This document shows, piece after piece, positions 7,917-15,647 of a stretch of DNA of 56,245 nt (position 1 is the first letter of the stretch; every line of letters starts with the position of its first letter). The position numbers were made by a program, and so were the translations under genes. This DNA is from JAEZVV01 sp036652035 (GTDB lineage: Bacteria > Pseudomonadota > Gammaproteobacteria > Burkholderiales > Burkholderiaceae_F), in contig JAVVWR010000012.1 of assembly GCA_036652035.1 (NCBI GenBank), positions 1 to 56,245 of the forward strand, written 5' to 3'. The notes beneath the pieces were generated by a model. It ran no database searches, was not told the DNA's origin, and was given only the letters and a program-made list of their open reading frames with translations.

Positions 7917-8864
7917 ATGCGGAAAGAAAGCGATCTGGATACGTGGCGGCTCTTGTTTCGAGTAGCCGAACGCGGCAGCCTGACACTGGCCGCAAGCGAG
8001 CTCGGGATCGAAATCTCGAGCGCAAGCCGTCGCCTCAGCGCGCTGGAGAAAAGCCTGGGCTGCGATCTTTTATTGCGTTCATCACGCGCGGTCAGCCTGA
8101 CCCTGGCCGGGCAAGAGGCTTATGACCGGATGAACGCCTTGCTCACCGAATGGGAGTCGGTGATTGCCAACATCGGCAACGCGGTGGGAACCAGCGCGGC
8201 ACCGGTCCGGGTTTCCGCGGCAATCGGTTTTGGCCAAGAAGTTTTGGCGCCACTGGTAGTCGAATTCCAGAACTTGCATCCGGGAATCACGATCGAGCTG
8301 ATTTTGGTCGATCGCCCATGCGATCCAGTTCGCGACAATGTTGACGTGGTTTTTCGCTACGGCCCCATTCACGACGAAACCTTGCTGGCCCGCCGCATGG
8401 GAACGGTCGATTTCGTGGTCTGCGCCAGCCCGGACTATCTGGCGGCCCATGGCCATCCCAGGCAGCCGGCCGACCTGGCCCAGCACACCTTGCTCTGCTA
8501 CAACGGTCAACGCCGTCCAGCGAGCACTTACCTCTTGAACCAGAATCGACGCGAACCGATTCCGCCCACCAATACCCTGCGTTTCAACAATGTGCTGGCG
8601 ATCCGCGAAGCGGCACTCGCTAGCGGTGGAATCGGCCTCGACCTTCCGCTCCACAGCTGTGTCGAGGCCTTGCGCCACGGTCAGCTGGTCCGCGTTCTTC
8701 CTGGCTGGAACCCGCCCTCGCTCGACTCCTATGCCGTGCGGGTGGCCGGGCGACATTCGCCGCAACGGATCGTGACCTTTCTCGACTGGATCAGCGTCAA
8801 ACGGACCCAGCTACGCGAACGCAACGCGCAGCTCGATCACGCTCCGGCTCGAACTCAACCCTGA
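7917..8864 (+). CDS. LysR-family transcriptional regulator
   Basis: A 315-residue LysR-type regulator. The N-terminal winged helix-turn-helix spans about residues 1-60, with ASELGIEISSASRRLSALEK as the DNA-reading part, followed by the linker helix. The C-terminal periplasmic-binding-protein-like effector domain begins near residue 90 (VRVSAAIGFGQEVLAPLVVEF). It is divergent from the porin/lyase/transporter cluster, so it probably controls that cluster in response to a pathway compound. The start at 7917 places the helix-turn-helix at the usual distance from the N-terminus. Its 3' end overlaps the convergent mnhG by 10 bases. Confidence 0.93.
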   Translation: MRKESDLDTWRLLFRVAERGSLTLAASELGIEISSASRRLSALEKSLGCDLLLRSSRAVSLTLAGQEAYDRMNALLTEWESVIANIGNAVGTSAAPVRVSAAIGFGQEVLAPLVVEFQNLHPGITIELILVDRPCDPVRDNVDVVFRYGPIHDETLLARRMGTVDFVVCASPDYLAAHGHPRQPADLAQHTLLCYNGQRRPASTYLLNQNRREPIPPTNTLRFNNVLAIREAALASGGIGLDLPLHSCVEALRHGQLVRVLPGWNPPSLDSYAVRVAGRHSPQRIVTFLDWISVKRTQLRERNAQLDHAPARTQP

Positions 8865-9187
8865 GACTGGCCAGGTTCGGGCGGAGCGCCCGCCTCACGC
8901 TTGAGCACGGCCTTGACCAGCATCTGCCCCGAGGCCGGCACGGTGAGAAAGAGGAAGAAGACGATCAGCACCTCGTGCAGCGAGGGCGTGCCATGCCACG
9001 AGAACGCGATCGCCGAAGCGAGCAGGACCAGGCCCGCGCCCATCGTCATGGTCATGGTCGGGCCGTGTACGCGCGTCATGAAGGTGCCGAGCCGGGCCAG
9101 CGCCCACGAACCGGCCAGAGCGAAGACCGCGCCCAGGATCAGCAGCGCCGACAAGAAAAGGTCGAGCCACAGCGGCAGAGGACTCAT
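8855..9187 (-). CDS. mnhG: Mrp/Mnh cation:proton antiporter subunit G
   Basis: A 110-residue, three-helix membrane protein, the last gene of the antiporter operon. The family pattern ARLGTFMTRVHGPTMTMTMG (about 31-50) is clear. The start at 9187 lies two bases after the mnhF stop, as expected in this tightly packed operon; the upstream open frame is only an overlap with mnhF. MnhG is needed for the activity of the multi-subunit Na+(K+)/H+ antiporter in the inner membrane. Its end overlaps the convergent lysR gene by 10 bases. Confidence 0.93.
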   Translation of the reverse strand: MSPLPLWLDLFLSALLILGAVFALAGSWALARLGTFMTRVHGPTMTMTMGAGLVLLASAIAFSWHGTPSLHEVLIVFFLFLTVPASGQMLVKAVLKREAGAPPEPGQSQG

Positions 9188-9189
9188 GC

Positions 9190-9462
9190 TCACTCCACGA
9201 TATCGCCGCGCAGGGCGAACTTGGCGAGCACCGCGGTGCTCACGAAACCGAGCAGCGCGATCACCAGCGCCGCTTCGAAATACGCGGTCGAGCCATAGAT
9301 CAGACCCGCCAGCACCAGCAGCACCAGCGCGTTCACGTACATGGTGTCGAGCGCCAGGATGCGGTCGGGCAGATCCGGGCCGCGCAAGAGGCGCCAGAGG
9401 TTGAGCGCGAGCGCCAGGACAAAGGCGCCCGCCACCCACGGCAGAACGGTGGTGAGGATCAT
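9190..9462 (-). CDS. mnhF: Mrp/Mnh antiporter subunit F
   Basis: A 90-residue protein with three hydrophobic helices and the family motif GPDLPDRILALDTMYVNAL (about 29-47). The start codon overlaps the mnhE stop by four bases (ATGA), indicating translational coupling. In related systems MrpF is linked to antiport and to bile-salt or cation resistance. It belongs with subunits A, C, D, E and G in one membrane complex. Confidence 0.93.
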   Translation of the reverse strand: MILTTVLPWVAGAFVLALALNLWRLLRGPDLPDRILALDTMYVNALVLLVLAGLIYGSTAYFEAALVIALLGFVSTAVLAKFALRGDIVE

Positions 9463-9947
9463 TCGAAGATCTCCCGCAGCGGTGCTTCGTAACGCGACTT
9501 GATGCTGGCTACGAGCGACTCGCCGTCATCGAGATGGAAGGCATGGACCAGCAGATGCTGGCGGTCCTCCGACAGGTCGGCGCTCAAGGTGCCAGGCGTG
9601 AGCGTGATCATCGACGAGAGGATCGCGATCGCGCGCGGCTCGGTCAGATCGAGGGGAACCCACACAAATCCCGGGCAGATGTCGGCCTCGCGCCCCAGCG
9701 AGCGCCGCAACACATCGAGGTTCGAACTCACGATATCGCTCACAAAGTGGCCCCCCAGCCGCAAGGCCACGGCCGGCCGGCGCAGCCGCAGCGTGGGGCC
9801 GCCGATGCCATGGGTGAACCACGGAATCACCACCGCCAACAGCAGAGCGAGCACCAGGTGGCCGGCCGAGAGCGACTGATTGAGCAGCAGCCAGCTCGCC
9901 AACAGCGCCGCGCTCAGAAAAGGGGCGGGAAAACAGCGGCGCATCAT
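9459..9947 (-). CDS. mnhE: Mrp/Mnh antiporter subunit E
   Basis: A 162-residue protein with two or three N-terminal membrane helices (about 8-45) and a cytoplasmic domain. Family features include FVSDIVSSNLDVLRR and ITLTPGTLSADLSEDRQHLL. The start with two Met codons at 9947 overlaps the mnhD stop by four bases (ATGA). MrpE-type subunits assist assembly and activity of the complex. A longer frame to 10154 is only an overlap with mnhD. Confidence 0.93.
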   Translation of the reverse strand: MMRRCFPAPFLSAALLASWLLLNQSLSAGHLVLALLLAVVIPWFTHGIGGPTLRLRRPAVALRLGGHFVSDIVSSNLDVLRRSLGREADICPGFVWVPLDLTEPRAIAILSSMITLTPGTLSADLSEDRQHLLVHAFHLDDGESLVASIKSRYEAPLREIFE

Positions 9948-11503
9948 GGCTTTTCCATCCCGGTGCGTGGCTGCCATGCCGGCGCGACCGGCGTCGCTCC
10001 CAGCACGGCGCCGATATAGCCGTCGCGCGCCAGCAATTGCTGCGCGGTGGCGCGCGAGTAATCGGCGAGCGGCCCGGCACCAACACTCACCGCGATCAAG
10101 GCCGCCGTGAAGATCGCAATGCCAAGGCGCTGGGCCGGCTCGACCAGCACCCACGACGGAATCGCGTAAAGCCCGGCCGGCGCTTTCCAGAACACCAGGG
10201 AGCCGGCGCGAGCCAGCGCGATGATCAAGGCCAGGCCCGCCCCCAGCACGACCAGCCAGGACGCGGCAAAAAAGGGCGTGGGCGCCACCGCGCCCAGCAG
10301 CATCGCCTTGGCGACAAATCCGGCAAAGGGCGGCAGGCTCGCGGCGGCCATCGCCAGCACAAAGAAAGTGGCCCCTAGGCCGACCCGGCCGCCATTGAAC
10401 GGCGCCAGGTCGATCCGGTCGGCCGCTTCGCCGCGCGCCGCGGCCACCCGGTCAACCACCAGGAAGAGCCCGGCCACCACCAGGGTCGAGGGCACCAGAT
10501 AAAAAATCGCCGCCTCGATCGACGCGGCATCGGCCACGCCCAAACCCAGCAACAAAGTGCCGGCCGACAGAATCACGATGTAAGCGACCAACACCCGCAA
10601 GCGGCGCGCCGCCAGAGCACCGGCGCCGGCCAGGGCGATCGTCGCCAGCGCCAGCCACGGCAGCCAGGGCGAGGCGACCTGCGTGGCCACCCCCGCATCG
10701 GCACCAAAGATCAGGGTGCCGACGCGAGCGATCGCATAGACCCCGACCTTGGTCATCACTGCGAACAAGGCGGCCACCGGAGCGCTTGCCGCGCCGTAGG
10801 TATCGGGCAGCCAGAAATAGAGCGGCAGCAGAGCGGCCTTGACGCAGAAGACCACCAGCAGCAGCAGCGCCGCGGCGCGAATCAGCGTGCCCTTGTCGGC
10901 CGGTGCGGCGGCGACCTTGAGCGCCAGGTCGGCCATGTTGAGCGTTCCGCACAGGCCGTAGAGCGCGGCCACCGCGATCAGAAACAGCGCCGAGCCAACC
11001 AGGTTGAAGCTGACGTAATGAAACGCCGCCTTCATGCGCGCCACGCCCCCGCCGTGCAGCAGCAGACCGTAGGACGCCGCCAGCAGAACTTCGAAGAAAA
11101 CGAACAGGTTGAACAGGTCGGCGGTCAGAAAGGCACCGTTGAGACCCATCAGCTGCAGCTGGAACAGGGCGTGGAAATGCGGCCCGCGGGAGTCGTCGTC
11201 ATCGAGCGAATAAATCAGGCTGCCGAGCGCCACCACGGCGGTGAGCATCAGCATCAGCGCCGCGAGCCGGTCGAGCGCCAGGGCAATGCCAAACGGCGCG
11301 CGCCAGTTGCCAAGCAGGTAGGCCTCGACCGCGCCGCCGTTGGCCTTGGCGAGCAGCAACAGCGCAATCGCGCCCAGGGCCAGGGTCGAGGCAAGCGAAA
11401 TGAGCCGGGCCAGGCCCAGGTTGGCCCGAGCGCCGATCAGGATCAGCGCCGCCGCCAGCAACGGCAGCACCACGGGAAGGACAGTCCAATGCGGCCAGTT
11501 CAC
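9944..11503 (-). CDS. mnhD: Mrp/Mnh antiporter subunit D (NuoN/NuoM-like)
   Basis: A 519-residue membrane protein homologous to the proton-pumping subunits NuoL/M/N of complex I. It has about 14 hydrophobic segments, a FFEVLLAASYGLLLHG stretch carrying the conserved membrane Glu, and VKAALLPLYFWLPDTYGAA with the conserved Lys and family PDxYG-like motif. The start is GTG at 11503, overlapping the mnhC stop by four bases (GTGA). MnhD is one of the two likely ion-translocating subunits. Confidence 0.95.
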   Translation of the reverse strand: MNWPHWTVLPVVLPLLAAALILIGARANLGLARLISLASTLALGAIALLLLAKANGGAVEAYLLGNWRAPFGIALALDRLAALMLMLTAVVALGSLIYSLDDDDSRGPHFHALFQLQLMGLNGAFLTADLFNLFVFFEVLLAASYGLLLHGGGVARMKAAFHYVSFNLVGSALFLIAVAALYGLCGTLNMADLALKVAAAPADKGTLIRAAALLLLVVFCVKAALLPLYFWLPDTYGAASAPVAALFAVMTKVGVYAIARVGTLIFGADAGVATQVASPWLPWLALATIALAGAGALAARRLRVLVAYIVILSAGTLLLGLGVADAASIEAAIFYLVPSTLVVAGLFLVVDRVAAARGEAADRIDLAPFNGGRVGLGATFFVLAMAAASLPPFAGFVAKAMLLGAVAPTPFFAASWLVVLGAGLALIIALARAGSLVFWKAPAGLYAIPSWVLVEPAQRLGIAIFTAALIAVSVGAGPLADYSRATAQQLLARDGYIGAVLGATPVAPAWQPRTGMEKP

Positions 11504-11877
11504 TCTTTGTCTTCCTTGCTTTCCGCTGGGCCGTGGCGCTCTTGCTCGCCCCCATCGACGTGATCGCCGCCGCTCTCGGCACGCAGCCGCAGCGCGATCA
11601 CGATCAGAACCGCCGTCATCGCAAAACCAATCACGATCGCGGTCAGCACCAGCGCCTGCGGCAGCGGGTCGGCCACATCGGCGAGCGTGACGCTCTGGCC
11701 CTTGGCCACTACCGCGGGCGCGCCGCTGACGACGCGGCCCATCGCCGCGATAAAAAGATTGACCGCGTAACTCAGCAGCGTGAGGCCGAGGATCACGTCA
11801 AAACTGCGCGCGCGCAGGATCAGCCACACGCCGCAGCTCGCCAGCACGCCAATTCCGATCGAAAGCAGGGCTTCCAT
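11500..11877 (-). CDS. mnhC: Mrp/Mnh antiporter subunit C (NuoK-like)
   Basis: A 125-residue protein with three membrane helices, related to NuoK. Family features: the SFDVILGLTLLSYAVNLF helix (about 25-42) and DPLPQALVLTAIVIGFAMTA (about 70-89). The C-terminal about 25 residues are hydrophilic and charged. The start at 11877 shares one base with the stop of the upstream mnhAB gene (TGATG). NuoK-like subunits contribute to the ion path next to the large subunits. Confidence 0.95.
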   Translation of the reverse strand: MEALLSIGIGVLASCGVWLILRARSFDVILGLTLLSYAVNLFIAAMGRVVSGAPAVVAKGQSVTLADVADPLPQALVLTAIVIGFAMTAVLIVIALRLRAESGGDHVDGGEQERHGPAESKEDKE

Positions 11878-14666
11878 CAGGCTGTCTCCCGTCCGAGCCG
11901 GGCAATCGCCACCAGCGCACTCATCACCGCTCCCACCACCGTCAGGTAGACGCCCAGGTCGAACAAGGCGGCCGACGCCAGCGGCACCGCGCCCACCCAG
12001 GGAAGCTGCGGATAGTCGTAGGTGCTGGTGAGGAAGGGGCTGCCCAGGAACCACGCTGCCAGGCCGGTCAGGCCGGCCACCAGCAAGCCCCAGCCGGTCC
12101 AGGCTGAAAAGTCGGTGCCCAATCGCTCGCGCGCCCAAGCCTCGCCATTGGCGACGTAGAGCAGGATCAAGGCCACCGCCAGCACCAGCGCGGCGATGAA
12201 GCCGCCGCCGGGCTCGTTGTGCCCACGCAGGAAGAAGTAGATCGACACCAGAACCGCGAACGGCAGCAACCAGCGTGACACCACGGCCAGCAGCAGCGGA
12301 TGGCGCTCGGCCTCGCCGCCGGGCTGCGCTGCGGGCGCCTTTCCTTTGAACCCCGACAAGGCGGCGGTGATGATCAGTCCGGCGATCCCCAGCACGGTGA
12401 TCTCGCCCAGGGTGTCGTAGCCGCGGTAATCGACCAGGATCACGTTGACCACGTTGCCGCCGCCGCCTTCCGGCACGGCGGTGGCAAGAAAGAAGGGCGA
12501 GATCGAATCGAAGGGCTGGGCGATCACGAAGAAACACAGCAAGGCCAGGCCGACGCCGGCAGCGATCGCGATCGCCGCGTCGCGCGCCATGGTGCGCGGC
12601 GCGCGCTCGGGCGGGCTTTCGGCCGGCAGCCAGCGCAAGGCCAGCATCATCAGCACGATCGTCACCACCTCGACCAGCAACTGGGTGAGTGCCAGGTCGG
12701 GCGCGGAGAGATAGACAAAGGCCAGGCTCACCACCAGCCCCACCACGCCCAGCATCACCAGGGCGGTGATGCGCTGGCGATAGGCGAGCACGGTCGCCAC
12801 CGCCGCCGCCATGCCGATCGCCCACACCGCCGCTTCACCCAGGTTGAATGGCGTGAGCGTGATCGACTCGGGCAAACCGGCGCTGCCGCCTTGGGCGAAA
12901 GGCATCAGGCCGGCGGCCAGCGCCATCAGGACCAGCAGCAGCAGGTAGCGCTGGAGCGAGCCGTTCTGCAGCGACAGCGTCAAGCGCTCGGCCGCGGCGA
13001 TGCTGCGATAGACCAGCCACAGAAAAGCCGCGCGCCCGCCGCGCAGCGAAGGCACCAGGCGGTGCAGGTCGATGAACTTCTGCAGACCGAAATACAGCGC
13101 CACACCGCCCGCGAGCGCAATGCCGGAGAGCAGCAGCGGCAGGTTGAAGCCGTGCCAGATCGCCAGCGAATACGGCGGCAGATCACCCCCCGGCGCACCG
13201 TAGAGCGCGGCTTCGGCGCCCAGGGCCAGCAGTGGCGCAATCGTCAGCCCCGGCAACAGACCCACGGCCAGCACCACCAGGACCAGCACCGCAACCGGAA
13301 CGATCATGAACAGCGGTGGCTCGTGCGGGGTCTTGGGCAGATCGCGCGGCGCGCCGTTGAAGAAGGTGTCGTGGATGAAGCGCACGCTGTAGGCCACCGC
13401 CAGGATGCTCGCGAGCGTGGCGCCGGCCGGCAGGATCAGCTCGACCCAGACCGCACCGTGCTTGCTCAGCGTGGCGGCCAGGAACATTTCCTTGGACAGG
13501 AAACCGTTGGCCAGCGGCACTCCCGCCATCGCCGCCGCCGCCACCGTGGCGAGCGTGGCGGTCCACGGCATGAAGCGCCACAAGCCATTTAACTTGCGCA
13601 TGTCGCGGCTGCCGGTTTCGTGGTCGATGATGCCGGCGGCCATGAAGAGACCGGCCTTGAAGGTGGCGTGGTTGAGAATGTGGAACACCCCGGCTACCAC
13701 CGCCATGTCTTCGTTGAAGCCGAACATCATGGTGATCAGGCCGAGCTGGCTGATCGTCGAATACGCCAGCAGCCCCTTCAGATCGTGCTGGAAGATCGCC
13801 AGCCACGCGCCCACCACCAGAGTCGTCAGACCCGTGAAAGTGACGGCGTAGAACCATAGATCCGTGCCCGATAGCGCCGGGTAGAGCCGCGCGAGCAGGA
13901 AGACCCCGCACTTGACCATGGTGGCCGAGTGCAGATAGGCCGAGACCGGCGTGGGCGCCGCCATCGCGTGCGGCAGCCAGAAATGGAACGGGAACTGCGC
14001 GCTCTTGGTGAAAGCGCCCAGCAGAACCAGCAACACGGCCGGCGCGTAGAGCGGATGGCTGCGGATCAGATCGCCCGAGGCCAGCACCGCGTCAAGCTCG
14101 TAGCTGCCGACGATGCGCCCGAGCAGAACCGCGCCACCCAGCAGCGCCAGCCCCCCTGCGCCGGTGATCGCAAGCGCCATGCGCGCGCCCTGGCGGGCGT
14201 CGGCGCGATGGTTCCAGAAACCGATCAAAAGAAAGGAAGAGAGGCTGGTCGCCTCCCAGAACACCGCCAGCAGCAACAAGTTCGAAGCCGTCACCACCCC
14301 CAGCATCGCCCCCATGAACAGCATGAGGAACATGAAGAAGCGCGCCGGCGGATCCTTGTCGCTCAGGTACCAGGCGGCGTAGAGAACGACCAGCGCGCCA
14401 ATGCCGGTGACCAGCAGGGCGAACATCCACGCCAGGCCGTCGATGCGAAAGCCAAACGAGAGCCCGATCGAGGGCACCCAGTCGACGCTCCAGCGCACGA
14501 CTTCTCCCGCGAAGACCGCGGGCGCCATCGCGACCAGGCAGGCCAGACCGCCCAGCGCGCCGCCCGCGGCCACCCAGGCCGCCAGGCGCGATCGGCTGTT
14601 GGGCAAGCAAGCCAGCAGCACAGCGGCAATAAAAGGCGCTGCCACCAGCAGCGGCGCAGCGCTCAT
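11877..14666 (-). CDS. mnhA: Mrp/Mnh antiporter subunit A fused with subunit B
   Basis: A 929-residue protein combining the NuoL-like A subunit (about 1-770) with a B-type domain at the C-terminus (about 770-929, FLRGHNEPGGGFIAALVLA), the fused form usual in proteobacterial group 2 systems such as PhaAB. The conserved ion-path residues are present: Glu in FWEATSLSSF (about 138) and Lys in GAFTKSAQFPFHFWLPHAM (about 221). The ATG at 14666 is chosen over upstream starts because protein homology begins there and GGAG precedes it at good spacing. It starts the operon mnhA(B)-C-D-E-F-G, a secondary Na+/H+ or K+/H+ antiporter for pH and salt homeostasis. An 18-codon frame ends in its start codon. 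Confidence 0.95.
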   Translation of the reverse strand: MSAAPLLVAAPFIAAVLLACLPNSRSRLAAWVAAGGALGGLACLVAMAPAVFAGEVVRWSVDWVPSIGLSFGFRIDGLAWMFALLVTGIGALVVLYAAWYLSDKDPPARFFMFLMLFMGAMLGVVTASNLLLLAVFWEATSLSSFLLIGFWNHRADARQGARMALAITGAGGLALLGGAVLLGRIVGSYELDAVLASGDLIRSHPLYAPAVLLVLLGAFTKSAQFPFHFWLPHAMAAPTPVSAYLHSATMVKCGVFLLARLYPALSGTDLWFYAVTFTGLTTLVVGAWLAIFQHDLKGLLAYSTISQLGLITMMFGFNEDMAVVAGVFHILNHATFKAGLFMAAGIIDHETGSRDMRKLNGLWRFMPWTATLATVAAAAMAGVPLANGFLSKEMFLAATLSKHGAVWVELILPAGATLASILAVAYSVRFIHDTFFNGAPRDLPKTPHEPPLFMIVPVAVLVLVVLAVGLLPGLTIAPLLALGAEAALYGAPGGDLPPYSLAIWHGFNLPLLLSGIALAGGVALYFGLQKFIDLHRLVPSLRGGRAAFLWLVYRSIAAAERLTLSLQNGSLQRYLLLLVLMALAAGLMPFAQGGSAGLPESITLTPFNLGEAAVWAIGMAAAVATVLAYRQRITALVMLGVVGLVVSLAFVYLSAPDLALTQLLVEVVTIVLMMLALRWLPAESPPERAPRTMARDAAIAIAAGVGLALLCFFVIAQPFDSISPFFLATAVPEGGGGNVVNVILVDYRGYDTLGEITVLGIAGLIITAALSGFKGKAPAAQPGGEAERHPLLLAVVSRWLLPFAVLVSIYFFLRGHNEPGGGFIAALVLAVALILLYVANGEAWARERLGTDFSAWTGWGLLVAGLTGLAAWFLGSPFLTSTYDYPQLPWVGAVPLASAALFDLGVYLTVVGAVMSALVAIARLGRETA

Positions 14667-14719
14667 CGGCGGCGCTCCGGGCGCGGAGCGAACGGCAGGA
14701 GTTCGAACAGATCGGTCAT
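14663..14719 (-). CDS. Possible 18-codon leader peptide of the mrp operon
   Basis: An ATG-started frame of 18 codons ends with a TGA overlapping the mnhA start as ATGA. It lies downstream of a TATACT box at 14747-14752, so it would be in the mRNA leader. No Shine-Dalgarno is visible and no family is recognised, so it may be chance; if translated it would couple to mnhA. Confidence 0.25.
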   Translation of the reverse strand: MTDLFELLPFAPRPERRR

Positions 14720-14746
14720 GGTCAAGCCGGGGCGGAGTGGTCTTTG

Positions 14747-14752
14747 AGTATA
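14747..14752 (-). promoter_or_regulatory. Probable -10 box of the mrp operon
   Basis: On the minus strand this reads TATACT, five of six to consensus, about 80 bases before mnhA. A GTGACG stretch upstream could serve as a -35 box but at a short 15-base spacing. Confidence 0.4.
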
Positions 14753-14906
14753 GAAGCGGACTTCCAGCGTCACGACGGCGAAGAATGAGCGCAAACACCT
14801 GATTGCCCACGGAATTTCCCCGACCGACGCAGTCCGTTGCATGCGCCCGACAGCCTGTCTCGCCACCCATTGCAGGCGGCACAATGCCAACTCGAGGAGA
14901 CAAAAA

Positions 14907-15647
14907 ATGCTGCTAGCCGTCTTGGCCGACGTCCATGCCAACCGCGAAGCGCTCGAGGCCTGCCTCGCGCATTCGCAGCGGCAAGGCGCCAGCGGCCACG
15001 TGTTTCTGGGCGACCTGGTGGGTTACGGCGCCGATCCCGCCTGGGTGGTCGAGCGCGTGATGGACATGGCCGCCGCCGGTGCCGTGGCGATTCGCGGCAA
15101 CCACGACGAAGCGATCGGCTCGCCCCGGCCGGGCATGCGCGACGACGCCGCGCGCGCCGTGGCGTGGACCCGCGATCAGCTCTGCGCCGCGCAGCGCGAA
15201 TTTCTGGCTCAGCTGCCGCTGCGGCACGAGGACGACCCGCTGCTCTACGTCCACGCCAATGGCTGGGCGCCGCAGGACTTTGAATACATCCTCGGCCCCT
15301 TCGATGCCGGGCGCAGCCTGCGCGCCGTGCGCCAGCCCATCACCTTCTGCGGCCACAGCCACGACCCGGCGCTCTATCACATGGGCCTCACCCAGCGGGT
15401 CGAGGAATTCAAGCCGGTGCCCGGGGTTCCCATCGTGCTGTCGGCCACGCGGCGCTGGCTCGCCATCCCCGGCTCCTGCGGCCAGCCGCGCGACGGCAAC
15501 CCGGCCGCCTGCTACGCCACCTGGGACCCGCTGCACCGCATGCTGACCTGGTGGCGCGTGCCTTATGACTACGCCACGGCCGCGACCAAGGTGCGAGCGG
15601 CCGGGCTGCCGCAGCGTCTCGCCACGCGGCTCGAGGGCGGCGTATGA
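14907..15647 (+). CDS. Metallophosphoesterase (calcineurin-like phosphatase family)
   Basis: A 246-residue metallophosphoesterase. The metal ligands are visible in order: DVH in LAVLADVHANREAL (about 8-10), GDLVGYG (about 36-42), GNHDE (about 65-69) and GHSHD (about 150-154). The pattern resembles the YfcE/MJ0936 and Ap4A-hydrolase-like branch, which hydrolyses phosphodiesters or phosphoproteins with Mn2+ or similar metals. The ATG at 14907 follows a strong GAGGAGA Shine-Dalgarno. It overlaps the downstream Ser/Thr kinase by four bases (ATGA), so the two are co-translated. A phosphatase partner to the kinase is plausible but not proven. Confidence 0.9.
   Translation: MLLAVLADVHANREALEACLAHSQRQGASGHVFLGDLVGYGADPAWVVERVMDMAAAGAVAIRGNHDEAIGSPRPGMRDDAARAVAWTRDQLCAAQREFLAQLPLRHEDDPLLYVHANGWAPQDFEYILGPFDAGRSLRAVRQPITFCGHSHDPALYHMGLTQRVEEFKPVPGVPIVLSATRRWLAIPGSCGQPRDGNPAACYATWDPLHRMLTWWRVPYDYATAATKVRAAGLPQRLATRLEGGV

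Noticed and set aside
11500..12825. 441-codon leftward frame covering mnhC and part of mnhAB
   Set aside because: Only the last 125 codons (mnhC) are real; the rest is an out-of-frame reading of mnhAB.
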